A stretch of DNA of 64,000 nt from Linyphia triangularis (taxonomy: Eukaryota > Arthropoda > Arachnida > Araneae > Linyphiidae). Shown piece after piece: positions 27,000 to 39,599 of the stretch. The notes beneath the pieces are model-generated. The model was not told the DNA's origin. It ran no database searches and worked only from the letters and a program-made list of their open reading frames with translations. The position numbers and the translations under genes are program-made. Numbering within the stretch: position 1 is the stretch's first letter; each line of letters opens with the position of its first letter. The stretch is taken from positions 29,112,459 to 29,176,458 of the forward strand of contig OZ021726.1 of assembly GCA_963978545.1 (NCBI GenBank), read 5' to 3'.

Positions 27000-28480
27000 C
27001 CAGACAAATAAATTGCATTGTATACCGAAAACGAATATATTTTTAATGCAATAAACGATGCATATATGACATATCTTTTGGATATCAGAATTCTGTATAA
27101 ACCTGACTTTTGAAAAATATATCCTGGATGTTATGGATAGATAATAAAATATCTATTACCCCCCCCCCCCCATATTTATACAATTAAGCAAACAAAATTT
27201 ATTAAAATAACATGTTTAGATTTGAGTGTTTTCTGGACATATGATGCTGATGTAAACTGATCACACAATTTATATGAATATGAAAAACACTACTTGCAAA
27301 AATGTATATCATTCGGATAAAGAGTCCTTGCTACTTGCCAAATTACAAATACACTAAAATCCATCATAAGTCAGCTTAAACTTTAACAAATACGTCCATG
27401 ATTAGTTTAAGCAAATGAATAACATGATCAGTAAGATTGATGATATCGAATAAATCAGCAGAATATATGGAAATTATGATTTAAATACCTTTATTGAATA
27501 TTATGTCAAGTCAGAAGTCACAAAAAAACACAATAGACAGGTTTTAATTAAAGATTCGCTTATTTTTTTAGACTTGATAATCTAATGCTTGATAATCTAA
27601 AACTTGAATAGTTTATAATAGTTTTTTCTTAATAATCTAAAACTTGATAATCTTAGCTAAAATAATCTAATGAGAATATTTTTTTTAACTCCTAAAAATG
27701 AAAAAAAAAATAAAATAAAAAAAAAAATATATAGGAATCATTTTGGCATATTCTGTAAAAATCTGCGGCCCACAAAAAACTGGAACATAACTTATACCGC
27801 TCATCTCTAAAAGTTAATGGCAAACGCTGCTCTAGAATATTTATAAGCATATAGTGTTGTAATCAGAAAATAAATTCATTGTGTGTGCTTATATGTAACT
27901 TAGGAAATTTGTAAGCTGAGCATATTTATATTTAATAATGCACGTGAATGCATTTGATTGAAACGAGTTTTTCAATTCGTTATATAACTCAGCATGTCAA
28001 TAAAAAAATAACACATAATTAAAAAGAAAAGGAAAGTACGTGAAATCAAAAATTTGGAAACTAATTAAAAAGTAAAATTTTTCATTTCATGACAAAAGAA
28101 ATTTTTGAAGCACATGGTATCAAAACCCAACTAATGAAAAGTACAGATTTAAAAACATATTCAAATTTTAAACCAATCAAAAATATCCATTTTATTTATA
28201 CGTTGTATAAGCAATTGACTATGACGTAACCATACATAAATTGTATTAGTTTTAGATATATGCAGTGGCAATACTCTAGTTGACAAAACGTTGTTGCTCC
28301 AAAACACAGCTCAAAAAGCATGGTGATCGGTCTCCCGGGAAGCATAATCAAGCAAAACCACCACCAAATCAAATCAAAGCATGGTAATCAGTGTTTTTTT
28401 ATTTTTTATTATTATTATTTAACTTAAAATTATTTTTAGTCAATTAAACTTTTCTTTATCAGAAATGTGTTCTCAAACTG
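27000..28480. other. No gene seen
   Basis: AT-rich; a C run lies near 27161-27171. Near 27585-27665 are short repeats of CTTGATAATCTAA. Confidence 0.5.
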
Positions 28481-28887
28481 AGTTAATTACAGTGGGTAAA
28501 AAAAGTCTCCGTACGATAGCCAAAGTTGCAAATAAATTAGCATTATTTCTAATCTTTAGCTTCATATCTTTAGTAACTATTGAAATATGTTTAATTTGAC
28601 TCTTTAAAATAAGTTGATAATAAATGTCTGTTTTTACAAAACGCAGCAAGTATTTAAATTGAAATATTTAGGAGATATTGCTAAGTGCCATGCAAAAAAA
28701 GTTTCCGTATGCAATATGAAAATTAATTCTGATGTCTTCCATAACAGATTTGCAATAAATTTTCCAAGCTGAAGTGTACGCAAGTGTTATGAAGACATGA
28801 TAGCAGCAATTGTTTAATTTTAGCTTGTAGCTGATTGTCTTAAAATAGAGTTCCTAAATCCATTTGTGAGTTGGTAATTCAGTTATG

Positions 28888-29138
28888 GGTCTATTCCTAG
28901 TTGACGTTAAAATATCGCCAAGCCGATTTGGCGCTGTTTTGTAGGCGATACAGTTCTAAATTTGGCAACCTCATTTTTTTTATTGACGTGCTTTGGCTTC
29001 AACCTTTCTATACCACAAATCATAGAGCTGGTTCGTTTCTCAATTTTTCATATTGGAATTCCGAATTGGCGACATTCTGGCTTTGTCGCCAACTTTTCAA
29101 AAGTGCGCCAACCCATAAATGTGAACTAGGAATTTACC
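28888..29138. mobile_element. 251-bp hAT-like MITE nested in the Tc1-like element
   Basis: Flanked by a perfect 8-bp target duplication CAGTTATG (28880-28887 and 29139-29146). Termini are imperfect inverted repeats: GGTCTATTCCTAGTTGACGT and, inverted from the right end, GGTAAATTCCTAGTTCACAT. An 8-bp duplication is typical of hAT elements. It is non-coding with repeated TTGGCGAC/TCGCCAA words. Confidence 0.82.
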
Positions 29139-29439
29139 CAGTTATGAAATGATGGATTATCTATGAAAAAAATTGGCGAAATCTTTAATATATATTATTG
29201 AAAGGCACTGTGAGCTTCAAACTTTTGAGGATAGAGTTTGATCCAGAAGATCTTCAAAGCTAAAACGCTTTCATAAAAGAAATATCCTATTGCAAGGTTC
29301 AATTTAATCCGCGAATAAGTGCACCTCAAGTCGCACTTGGCTTAAGAATTAACAAAAGCATGGAAGACAATTTCCCAAGTGACAATTTCTGTGCACTGGT
29401 TAAGACATTTTGTGTTAGAATTTCAAGATACACATATTT

Positions 29440-29860
29440 ATGCTTGTTTCCTTCTACATAACGTAAATTGCGACACACCAACAGCTCTCATACACCCTCA
29501 TACTATAACACCTCCTCCACTGTGTTTGACAGTTCCACATAAATTCTAAATTAACATTTGTTGGTTTGGTTTTATCCAGACCATAACTCGATTATCTGAC
29601 CCTTGGATATTAAATTTTAATTCATCATTAAAAAGAACTGATTCACAGAAAGATAACTGATAACTTACATGCTTTTTTGCAAACTCAAGGCATTTTTTTC
29701 TGTTACAGGTACTTGTTTAAGGATTCTTACGGGCTGCAAGTTCATTCAGACCCGCTATTTTAATAATATTTCTCACCGTTTGAGATGTCCCTTCAATATT
29801 TTTATAAATTTTTAAGCCATGTGCGACTTAAGCAATATCTCCCAAGTATTTCAATTTAAA
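29440..29860 (-). pseudogene. Tc1-like transposase fragment
   Basis: Reading from high to low coordinates: SQTVRNIIKIAGL (end of the second HTH), LEFAKKH, the DE.KFNIQGSD motif with the first catalytic Asp, then VKHSGGGVIV. A TGA replaces the Trp usual in the VWGC motif that follows. Downstream sequence with the remaining catalytic residues is missing, replaced by the oppositely oriented left half. Nonfunctional. Confidence 0.75.
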
Positions 29861-30029
29861 TACTTGCTGCGTTTTGTAAAAACAGACATTTATTTTAAAC
29901 TTATTTTAAAGAACCAAATTAAACATAATTTCAGTAGTTACTGAAGATATGAAGCAAAAGAGTAGAAATTTTGCTAATTTATTTGTAACTTTGGCTTCCG
30001 TACTGAGACTTTTTTTACCCACAGTATAT

Positions 30030-31620
30030 GTCTACAATCAAATAAATCTGGTGACTAAGCACAGAACATAAACTTAAGCATTTAAATATTTATGAAAAGT
30101 AAACTAAAAATAAGATAATAAACAAAATACTATATGCAGTTACAAATTTCAAACTTTTGATTCAATGTGTTAAAAATCATGCGGTAATACACAGTTGAGG
30201 GGTGTGGCTGGATAATAAAGGTTTAAGCCTCTTAAAACTGATTTTTAGATGGCTTAGTTTGGTAGATGTATGAGAATTTGTCTTCATTAAGACTAACGTT
30301 AAGTGCCCGGCCAATAAACTAGTGATTATTCTTTCCAATATGCAGCATACCACTTTCCTGAGGTAATATTCATCATGTGACAATAACTTTACTTTTTACT
30401 TGTTGTACAATATCACTCTCCATTTTCTTTGATGTATAGACAACTTTACCTTGAGGGTAATTAAAAGTCACTAAGCAGTTTATGGTTTATGAAGAAACTG
30501 ATACGACACAATGCACTCTCCGTATTAGTGGAATTGGTTGCGCATCACAGATCTTATCCAAAACTCCGCTAAATTCCAGATCTTATCCAATTCCTCAAGG
30601 CATTTTCTACTTTTTCTTTGTAAAAAAAATTACATTAGTTTTTGTATTTTTGGCAAATTCCGCCGATATAATATATTTAACAAAGGTATTTGCATCCGTA
30701 AAAACATCATAATTCATAAACTATCTATCATCTACTACTCCCTTCCCTCAAGAGGCCACAAAACAATGCCAGTTTATAGGTTGCCCTGCTCCATCAGGAA
30801 ATTTGTTGATGAAAAATTTTGTATGCTTTCTTGGTATGTCTCCTCAATTAATAGGAAGTTACAAAAATGCTCTGCTATTTATCATGATGGATAGAATAAA
30901 GCACAATAGCATAGCAAAGTACCTTTTCTAAGTAGCATATACAAGCTGTATATAATATAACCTGGTTTTGTTACAAGTGGGTACTTTAAACCTCATCTTG
31001 TTGAATTATAGAAAACTTATTGCTAAAATCAATTTTTGATTAGTATCTTTTTGCAACATATTGAAATAGCTTGATTGTGTTTTTTTTACATTGTGATGCC
31101 ATAAAAAATATGGTAATTGTTTTTTGAGGTTGTACATTATTATGTCTTACGTGTCTTCTTATTAAACAAGGCATAATTTTACCTCTTCTTCTGTTATCCG
31201 ATAAGCATACTGCAGCTTAGTCAAGACATCATCTCTAGTTTAATTCAAACATATATCTTATTTCCTTTTTGAATGTATCTTAGCAATCATCGTATTTTGG
31301 TAAAAGTGCCTTGCTGATATCCGAGCTACATGTGAAGCTGTGATGACCGATGATGAAAATTCACTATTCAAAATGTTTCATCTCGTGTTAATGATCATCA
31401 ATTCAAAATGTATAACTTTTTCTAAACTTTAGGTTCAGACCTACTTTAGTGTAATATTACTCTTAAGTAAGGTTATTTGTAAAACCTGTGATATAAAATA
31501 TCTATAGTTTTGTGTTTAATAGCATTCTTTCCTGGTTTCATATGGCTGTTATGATGCTGGTACCACATTTTATCATATAAATGATCTGTTATCCAAAACC
31601 TAATTTTTACTATTTTGTAG
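30030..31620. other. No gene seen
   Basis: AT-rich; the 118-codon plus frame ending at 30894 starts at TTG and has no domain or splice support. May include the promoter or 5' UTR exon of the gene whose first coding exon is at 31693. Confidence 0.45.
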
Positions 31621-31692
31621 TCAATAGGTCCTTGCCATATTTGAGAGAAAGTTTCTCAAAAGCACCTTTGGGGAGAATTTAGTTGATGGTTC

Positions 31693-31797
31693 ATGGAGAA
31701 GTATCTGACATGGGACAAGAACCTGCTAAACCAGATGGATAAAGCAAGAACAATGAAAAGACAACATGGAGCTGAAGACGATTATAATAGTCAACAG
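31693..31797 (+). CDS. 5' coding exon of an unidentified small protein
   Basis: Opens at ATG after an in-frame TGA nine bases upstream, so the start is well fixed. It codes 35 residues, beginning MEKYLTWDKN and ending DDYNSQQ, then a good donor CAG|GTAAAT in phase 0. An acceptor TTTTGTAG just upstream (near 31620) suggests a spliced 5' UTR. The peptide is hydrophilic and charged, with no signal peptide. It is probably the first coding exon of the gene whose last exon is 34918-35051. Phases do not match directly (0 versus 1), so a middle exon of 3n+1 bases must lie between. I do not recognise the protein. Confidence 0.5.
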
Positions 31798-31947
31798 GTA
31801 AATTACTCTTTTGATAGCAAAACTAGTTTTCTGGCTAAAATTTTTTAAATGAAAAATGCCATTATTGTTCATGTAGTTTTACTCATTTTATAATTTTTGT
31901 GCAGGAAAAGTGTGCATAAAAAACATTCTTTTCATAATAGTCGAATA

Positions 31948-31991
31948 GAATTTATAGAATAGAGACTACCTGGTCTCTATTCTATAAATTC
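31948..31991. repeat. Perfect hairpin with 19-bp arms
   Basis: GAATTTATAGAATAGAGAC, loop TACCTG, then the exact inverse GTCTCTATTCTATAAATTC. Lies in the intron of the unidentified gene. Confidence 0.9.
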
Positions 31992-32214
31992 ACATGTCTA
32001 TAAAATCTATATATCTAAAAGTCTATAAAATCACTAAACTCTCGACTAAAACTCTAGACAATTTCAATTTGCTTATGATTCTTAAATATATTTGAATCAT
32101 TAACTTCAATTCCATTGACTATCCATACACAATATTAATTTTTAACTAAAAATATTTCAATTTAAATTCTTTATTGTTTTGAAATTACTATATGTATTTA
32201 TGTATGTATATATC

Positions 32215-32535
32215 CCAAGCAACGCAACCATGTTGTTTCAATGTGGTGTCAACGTTCAATACCAACATGCACAATGTTGTTTCAACGTGGAACTGCAACG
32301 TTGTTTTCAAGCGGAAGTGTTCACTTAAAGGAGCGTGGATACAATGTTGAGTGCCAACGTTGTTTCTACGTAGATATATCACACTGCTTCCACATGCTAG
32401 CTATTGCCCACGTGGTTTCAATGTTGAATGTCAATATTGGTTCAACGTGGATTTGTCACATTGTTTCCACATGAGTGTTCATTTTTGCCCATGTGGTTTC
32501 CACGTTGAATGTCAATGTTGTTTCAACATGGATCA
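32215..32535 (+). repeat. Cluster of CAACGTTG/TTTCAACGTGG words
   Basis: About six degenerate units, each with TTGTTTCAACGTGG or TGTTTCCACATG and GAATGTCAA(T/C)(A/G)TTG. It starts after CCCAAGCAACG. Open frames on both strands over it are repeat translations. Confidence 0.7.
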
Positions 32536-33149
32536 CATCAGTAAAAATAGATTTGAAATGAGAAAAATTATTACGATGATCATAAAAGATACTTTTAAAA
32601 ACAGTATCAGGGGTTTCAGACTTTTTAAAATTTGAGAAAGGGTTAAAAATTGTAGTTTCATGATGATGCCAAGGTGAAATGGGGAAAGTTGGAGGAATAA
32701 CTCTAAGGTTATCCACCTGATGGAATGAGAGAATGTTTTTAACTCTCAATGAAAAAGATGGTCGTGCATGTTTTTAAGTAGCTCTCTTCTTAGTTCGAAT
32801 GAATAAGCACTTTTTGGTGTTAAATATAGGTTTTCTGCAGATCGTAAGAATTCTAGTGTTCAATCATGTGTTGAAATAATCCGATGCAAAGGTGAAATTT
32901 GCACTCCAAAATTGTTATTTGCGTTCTGTCTGTTTACAATTTTAAAAATGTGGTAATCATAATTTTCAGTGTTTTTTTTAGTAATATACAGTCAATAATT
33001 AATTCTTTTCTTTTTAATAGGCATTCCAGATGAATGTTTGGAGTGCAAAGTTTACACTTGGACAAATAATTTTTAATTCCACCCCTTAAATTGTAAGTAC
33101 TGAATACTAGGCATTTTTTTCTATGCTATAAAAACAAATTTTGTGTAAA

Positions 33150-33260
33150 AGTCCCTTTTTTTTTTACAAGTACCTTTTTTTCAAACTTTTGGTCCCTTAG
33201 TCCCTTTTTTTGAAGTTCCAAGTTGCTAAACACCCTGAAAGTTGCCCCCTGATGAAATTC
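33150..33260 (-). repeat. AAAAAAGGGAC-type short repeat
   Basis: On the minus strand: GGAATTTCATCAGGGGGCAA, then AAAAAAAGGGACTAAGGGACC and further AAAGGTAC/AAAGGGAC units. It looks like one end of an interspersed element. Confidence 0.4.
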
Positions 33261-34917
33261 CAAATTTCTGCCGTTTTTCATTTTATTTTGTTTGTATATC
33301 TAAATATATATATACCTAAAAATATTTATGTAATCCATGAAGCAAGAACAGTGTTACATGGATGGTTAAGTATGGCTGCTGTCAACATTTTGCATTACTA
33401 ATTGAACATAACAGCATTAATTTCTTTCAAATTTCAAGAAATTGTAGTCTTCAGATAAATCTTCTATAAAATGTAATTGATTTAGAAGAAATACAATAAT
33501 GCCACTAAGGAAAAAGTTAAGTCTGAGGATGTTTTTTTTTTTTAGCTTTTGAATTCTCTAATTGGACCATATATGTTATGCGTGTGTTATTGTCAATGTA
33601 TGAAAGTGAAATTAGTTTTTCTATATAAGGACTGAAGTACTTTAAGCAAAGTTTGAAACAACATATCGTAGAGGTTAAATTGTGAAATAATTAGTTATAA
33701 CAGTTGTCTAGTTATTCTGTGATATAACTAGTTTTTGTATAAAATTTCTAATGATAGACAATTAGATAGTAAAATAAAAGCACTCTATAATTTTTTATTT
33801 TATCTTTTGTTGCAAAACTCTAAAAGTAACAAAAAGTATAGCAGGCATCTTCTTCGAACAGTCGTTTGAAGCCCCTCAAATTGCCTTATTTTTTTAAAAT
33901 CACTTACTGTTGCCAAATTTATTGCTTTTAATAATAGTGTTCTTAAATATCAATTTTGGGGAATTAGAGGTCCCAAATGGTTGTTGGACGTAACAACTTT
34001 CAGTAACAAGTCAATTTTTTAGCAATAATTAAAAATGGAATTTTTTTCCCCACTAATTAGGAAGTATTAGTCTGATAAAACCTCTGTTATCAGAGTGAGT
34101 CATAGATAAACATAAATATCAGCGTTAGGTATTGTATTCCTTTACTAAGATATGTATTGAACCTTGATTTGAAAGACAGAACTTGGCATGGCTCGGATAT
34201 CTGGTCGTCTAGTGATAAATTGTATCTTATGAATCCATTATTCAATTCAATGGAACTTTTTTAATATATAAGTTATATTTTTTAAGAAACAATGGAGGGA
34301 AATGTTTAAAATTAAAAACTGTTTTAAAACAATTTTTTTTTTTTTTTTTTTTTTTTGTAGTTTTAAGTCTCACAATTGAAAAGAGGATCATTTCCAGATC
34401 GAGTTAACATATTTCCTACTGCATATTCATTGAAAGCCAAAAACAATAAATTATTTGTCAAACAGATAGCAATATGTGCAATTGTAAATAAACTATTTGT
34501 CAGAAGCAGAGGTGTTTTAGCTTTTTAATTGGTATACCATTTATCAGTTTTAGTTTTACAAAGGTAAGGGGGAAAATATTAAAAAAAAAAAATCAGAAAA
34601 TAGTAAGTCATAATATTCCAAATTAATTTTTTAGCAATTAATGGATTACAGTGATGGAAGCTGTAAATAATCACTTGTAACAATATCAAAATTGAGTGTA
34701 ATTATCAATTATTTATGTTGGCATTACACATTTTAATTACTATTATAACCTTGTTATGAATACTTAAAGTTGGCACAGAATTTCTGTTTTTATTTTTATT
34801 AACTAGCATCTTGCGCTATAATTGCATTAGATTTTTAAAATTGTATTGTGAGTGGCAATTTTAAAAATGGTGTATTTTAAACTAAAATTTAAGAATAACC
34901 TATTTTTTATTTTCTAG

Positions 34918-35051
34918 GTCCAAAGCCTACACCTAATGCTCTGAAACACGAAGAAAGAATAGGCTACATTGAAGGAAGTGGCTTAATTCCTGGCAGTCAG
35001 ATGGACAGATACCTTGCTGAAAAGAAAAGCATTCTGCAATATTTAGTGTAA
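34918..35051 (+). CDS. 3' terminal coding exon of an unidentified small protein
   Basis: The acceptor TTTTATTTTCTAG follows a pyrimidine tract and is followed by a frame entered with one base from the previous exon. It codes 43 residues to TAA, beginning PKPTPNALKHEERIGY and containing GSGLIPGSQMDRYLAEKK. About 30 bases after the stop is an AATAAAATAAA cluster. Codon content is clearly unlike the surrounding AT-rich DNA. The charged sequence ends with QYLV and has no membrane segment. It looks like the conserved C-terminus of a small intracellular protein, but I cannot name the family. The partner exon at 31693-31797 is inferred from strand and order. Confidence 0.62.
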
Positions 35052-35540
35052 CAAAGAATATGTTTGCTTTGTGTTCAATAAAATAAACTTATTACCTTTT
35101 TATGTTTTTACTCTTATTTTAATTGCATATTTCCATTTTTGCTTGATTTGTTCAACCTGTTTTTAGTTTTGTATTTTTCTTTTATGCTAAACTTATAAAG
35201 GAGAAGATTTGCACAAAATGGCAAAACAACATTGTAATCTGTTTAAAAGAAAAATTGAGATGTATGAGATACATTACATTGTGCTTTAATAGATTTAGTC
35301 ATGTTTTGTCTTATTTTTAAGGTATATATTTAGCTGAGAAATCTATTGGAATGGATAAATTCTCTTGGTTAAAGGCTAATTAGGTAGTTAACTGTTTCAT
35401 TGGTTTTTAATATAGGAGACTAGTTTTTACTTCCCAAAGTCTTGTTGAAGACGAAGAAATATTTTCTAATGCTATGATTCTTTAATTTATTATACCATTA
35501 AGTTCATGTATATTAAGTTTAGAAAAGTTCATACTTTTAG
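35052..35540. other. 3' flank of the terminal exon
   Basis: Apart from the polyadenylation signals and one diverged copy of AATATTTTCTAATGCTATG (35460-35480), I see nothing here. Confidence 0.5.
35077..35087 (+). terminator. Polyadenylation signals AATAAAATAAA
   Basis: Two overlapping AATAAA-type hexamers about 30 bases after the stop codon of the terminal exon, the expected position for a very short 3' UTR. Confidence 0.65.
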
Positions 35541-35548
35541 AAAATATT

Positions 35549-35652
35549 CAAATATTTTCTAATACTATGATTATACCATTAAGGCCAGTCATTAAAGTAA
35601 TGACTGGCCTTGATAGTATAAATTATATTACCATAGTATTAGAAAATATTTG
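35549..35652. repeat. 104-bp hairpin-forming palindrome
   Basis: Outer arms of 21 bases are exact inverses (35549-35569 and 35632-35652). Inner arms AAGGCCAGTCATTA and TAATGACTGGCCTT are also exact around a 3-base loop. The spacers between outer and inner arms differ. Confidence 0.88.
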
Positions 35653-35770
35653 ACGTAAAGAAAAGATACTGAGCCTCTTCATAGTGAGAGTAGGTACTTG
35701 AAGCAGATATAGGTAGTTGATAAAAAAAATTAATTGTCAATTTTTTGTATAATTATGTTGCAGGAACAAG

Positions 35771-37920
35771 GCTTTTGTTGTGAAAATCACATAGATGTCG
35801 CCAAAATCACTAAGATCACAATGTGACATCGCAGCGACAAAGCTTTCTTTGCGAAAGTCGCATAAATCACACGGATGTCGCCAAAATCACTAAGATCACA
35901 TACAGATCACAATGTGACATCGCAGCAACAAAGCTTTCGTTGCGAAGATCGCATAAATCACACGGATGTCGCCAAAATCACTGAGATCACATTTAGGTCA
36001 CAAAGCGATATCGCAGTGACAAAGCTTTCGTTGCGAAGATCGCATAAATCACACGGATGTCGCCAAAATCACTAAGATCACATTTAGGTCACAAAGCGAT
36101 ATCGCAGTGACAAAGCTTTCGTTGCGAAAATCGCATAAATCACATGGATGTCGCCAAAATCACTAAGATCACATACAGATCACAATGTGACATCGCAGTG
36201 ACAAAGCTTTTGTTGCGAAAATCGCATAAATCACACGGATGTCGCCAAAATCACTAAGATCACATTTAGGTCACAAAGCCATATCGCAGCGACAAAGCTT
36301 TCGTTGCGAAAATCGCATAAATCACATGGATGTCGCCAAAATCACTAAGATCACATTTAGGTCACAAAGCGATATCGCAGCGACAAAGCTTTCGTCGAGA
36401 AAATCGCATAAATCACACGGATGTCGCCAAAATCACTAAGATCACATTTAGGTCACAAAGCGATATCGCAGTGACAAAGCTTTCGTTGCGAAGATCGCAT
36501 AAATCACAAGGATGTCGCCAAAATCACTAAGATCACATACAGATCACAATGTGACATCGCAGCGACAAAGCTTTCGTTGCGAAAATCGCATAAATCACAC
36601 GGATGTCGCCAAAATCACTAAGATCACATTTAGGTCACAAAGCGATATCGCAGTGACAAAGCTTTCGTTGCGAAGATCGCATAAATCACACGGATGTCGC
36701 CAAAATCACTGAGATCACATACAGATCACAATGTGACATCGCGGTGACAAAGCTTTCGTTGCGAAAATCGCATAAATCACACGGATGTCGCCAAAATCAC
36801 TAAGATCACATTTAGGTCACAATGTGACATCGCAGCGACAAAGCTTTCGTTGCGAAAATCGCATAAATCACACGGATGTCGCAAAGATCACATTTAGGTC
36901 ACAAAGCGATATCGCAGTGACAAAGCTTTCGTTGCGAAGATCGCATAAATCACACGGATGTCGCCAAAATCACTGAGATCACATACAGATCACAATGTGA
37001 CATCGCGGTGACAAAGCTTTCGTTGCGAAAATCGCATAAATCACACGGATGTCGCCAAAATCACTAAGATCACATTTAGGTCACAATGTGACATCGCAGC
37101 GACAAAGCTTGCGTTGCGAAGATCGCATAAATCACACGGATGTCGCCAAAATCACTAAGATCACATTTAGGTCACAATGTGACATCGCAGCGACAAAGCT
37201 TTCGTTGCGAAAATCGCATAAATCACACGGATGTCGCCAAAATCACTAAGATCACATTTAGGTCACAAAGCGATATCGCAGTGACAAAGCTTTCGTTGCA
37301 AAGATCGCATAAATCACACGGATGTCGCCAAAATCACTAAGATCACATTTAGGTCACAAAGCGATATCGCAGTGACAAAGCTTTCGTTGCGAAGATCGCA
37401 TAAATCACACGGATGTCGCCAAAATCACTAAGATCACATTTAGGTCACAATGTGACATCGCAGCGACAAAGCTTTCGTTGCGAAAATCGCATAAATCACA
37501 CGGATGTCGCCAAAATCACTAAGATCACATTTAGGTCACAAAGCGATATCGCAGTGACAAAGCTTTCGTTGCAAAGATCGCATAAATCACACGGATGTCG
37601 CCAAAATCACTAAGATCACATTTAGGTCACAAAGCGATATCGCAGTGACAAAGCTTTCGTTGCGAAGATCACATAAATCACATAGATGTCGCCAAAATCA
37701 CTAAGATCACATACAGATCACAATGCGATATCGCAAAAATCGCAAATTCGTCCCCAATGTCACAATGTGACGAAAAGCGATATCGCAGCGATATCACAAA
37801 GTTACGTCGCAAACCCCCCTCTAAAACGGACATTGGACGACTATGTGACCCCTGTGTGATATCGCCGTGACATCGCGTGATCTCTATGCGATATCGCTTT
37901 TCGTCACATACTCGTCACAT
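35771..37920 (+). repeat. 91-bp satellite array 2
   Basis: About 22 monomers of 91 bases (a few shortened, e.g. near 36880), with AAGCTTTCGTTGCGAA, then CGGATGTCGCCAAAATCACT and CGCAGTGACA. Two monomer types recur: one with CACAAAGCGATATCGCAGTG, the other with CACAATGTGACATCGCAGCG. Irregular alternation suggests expansion of a two-unit block. The right end diverges (37720-37920) and closes with CATGGTTATTAGGGTA against a (TA)n tract. The short open frames in it are repeat artefacts. Confidence 0.95.
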
Positions 37921-37929
37921 GGTTATTAG

Positions 37930-39590
<1,661 letters not shown>

Positions 39591-39599
39591 TATATATAT

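Larger units (their letters stand above)
28490..30024 (-). mobile_element. Decayed Tc1-like transposon with long inverted ends
   Basis: Begins CAGTGGGTAAAAAAAGTCTC and ends with the inverse (CTGTGGGTAAAAAAAGTCTC read inward), flanked by TA on both sides. The inverted arms match for about 200 bases. Inside, the minus strand encodes decayed Tc1 transposase: LEFAKKH near 29690, LFNDELKFNIQGSD near 29630-29594, VKHSGGGV near 29531-29505, all in one frame broken by TAG and TGA stops. The left half carries a plus-strand HTH-like segment (NPRISAPQVALGL, near 29315). The two halves therefore face each other. A separate element interrupts it at 28888-29138. Confidence 0.8.
31798..34917 (+). other. Intron(s) between the two exons, holding repeats
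   Basis: About 3.1 kb. It holds a 19-bp-arm hairpin (31948-31991), the CAACGTTG-type repeat cluster (32215-32535), a run of AAAAAAGGGAC-like units on the minus strand (33150-33240) and long T tracts. A missing coding exon should be here. One weak candidate follows TTTAG at 33487 (begins KKYNNATKEK), but its best donor does not give the needed phase. Confidence 0.5.

Noticed and set aside
28901..29152. 83-residue plus-strand frame
   Set aside because: Matches the boundaries of the non-coding MITE at 28888-29138.
33018..33072. Possible middle exon after TTTTAATAG, ending at GTAAGT
   Set aside because: Its length to the donor is 72 bases (wrong phase) and the frame entered from exon 31693-31797 hits a TAA before the donor.
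35875..37613. Many 63-66-residue frames beginning MSPKSLRSH
   Set aside because: Products of the 91-bp satellite; 91 is not divisible by three, so the frame closes after two monomers. Not genes.
18064..37920. CRISPR-like array
   Set aside because: Repeats are contiguous 91-bp monomers without unique spacers, in a eukaryotic sequence.
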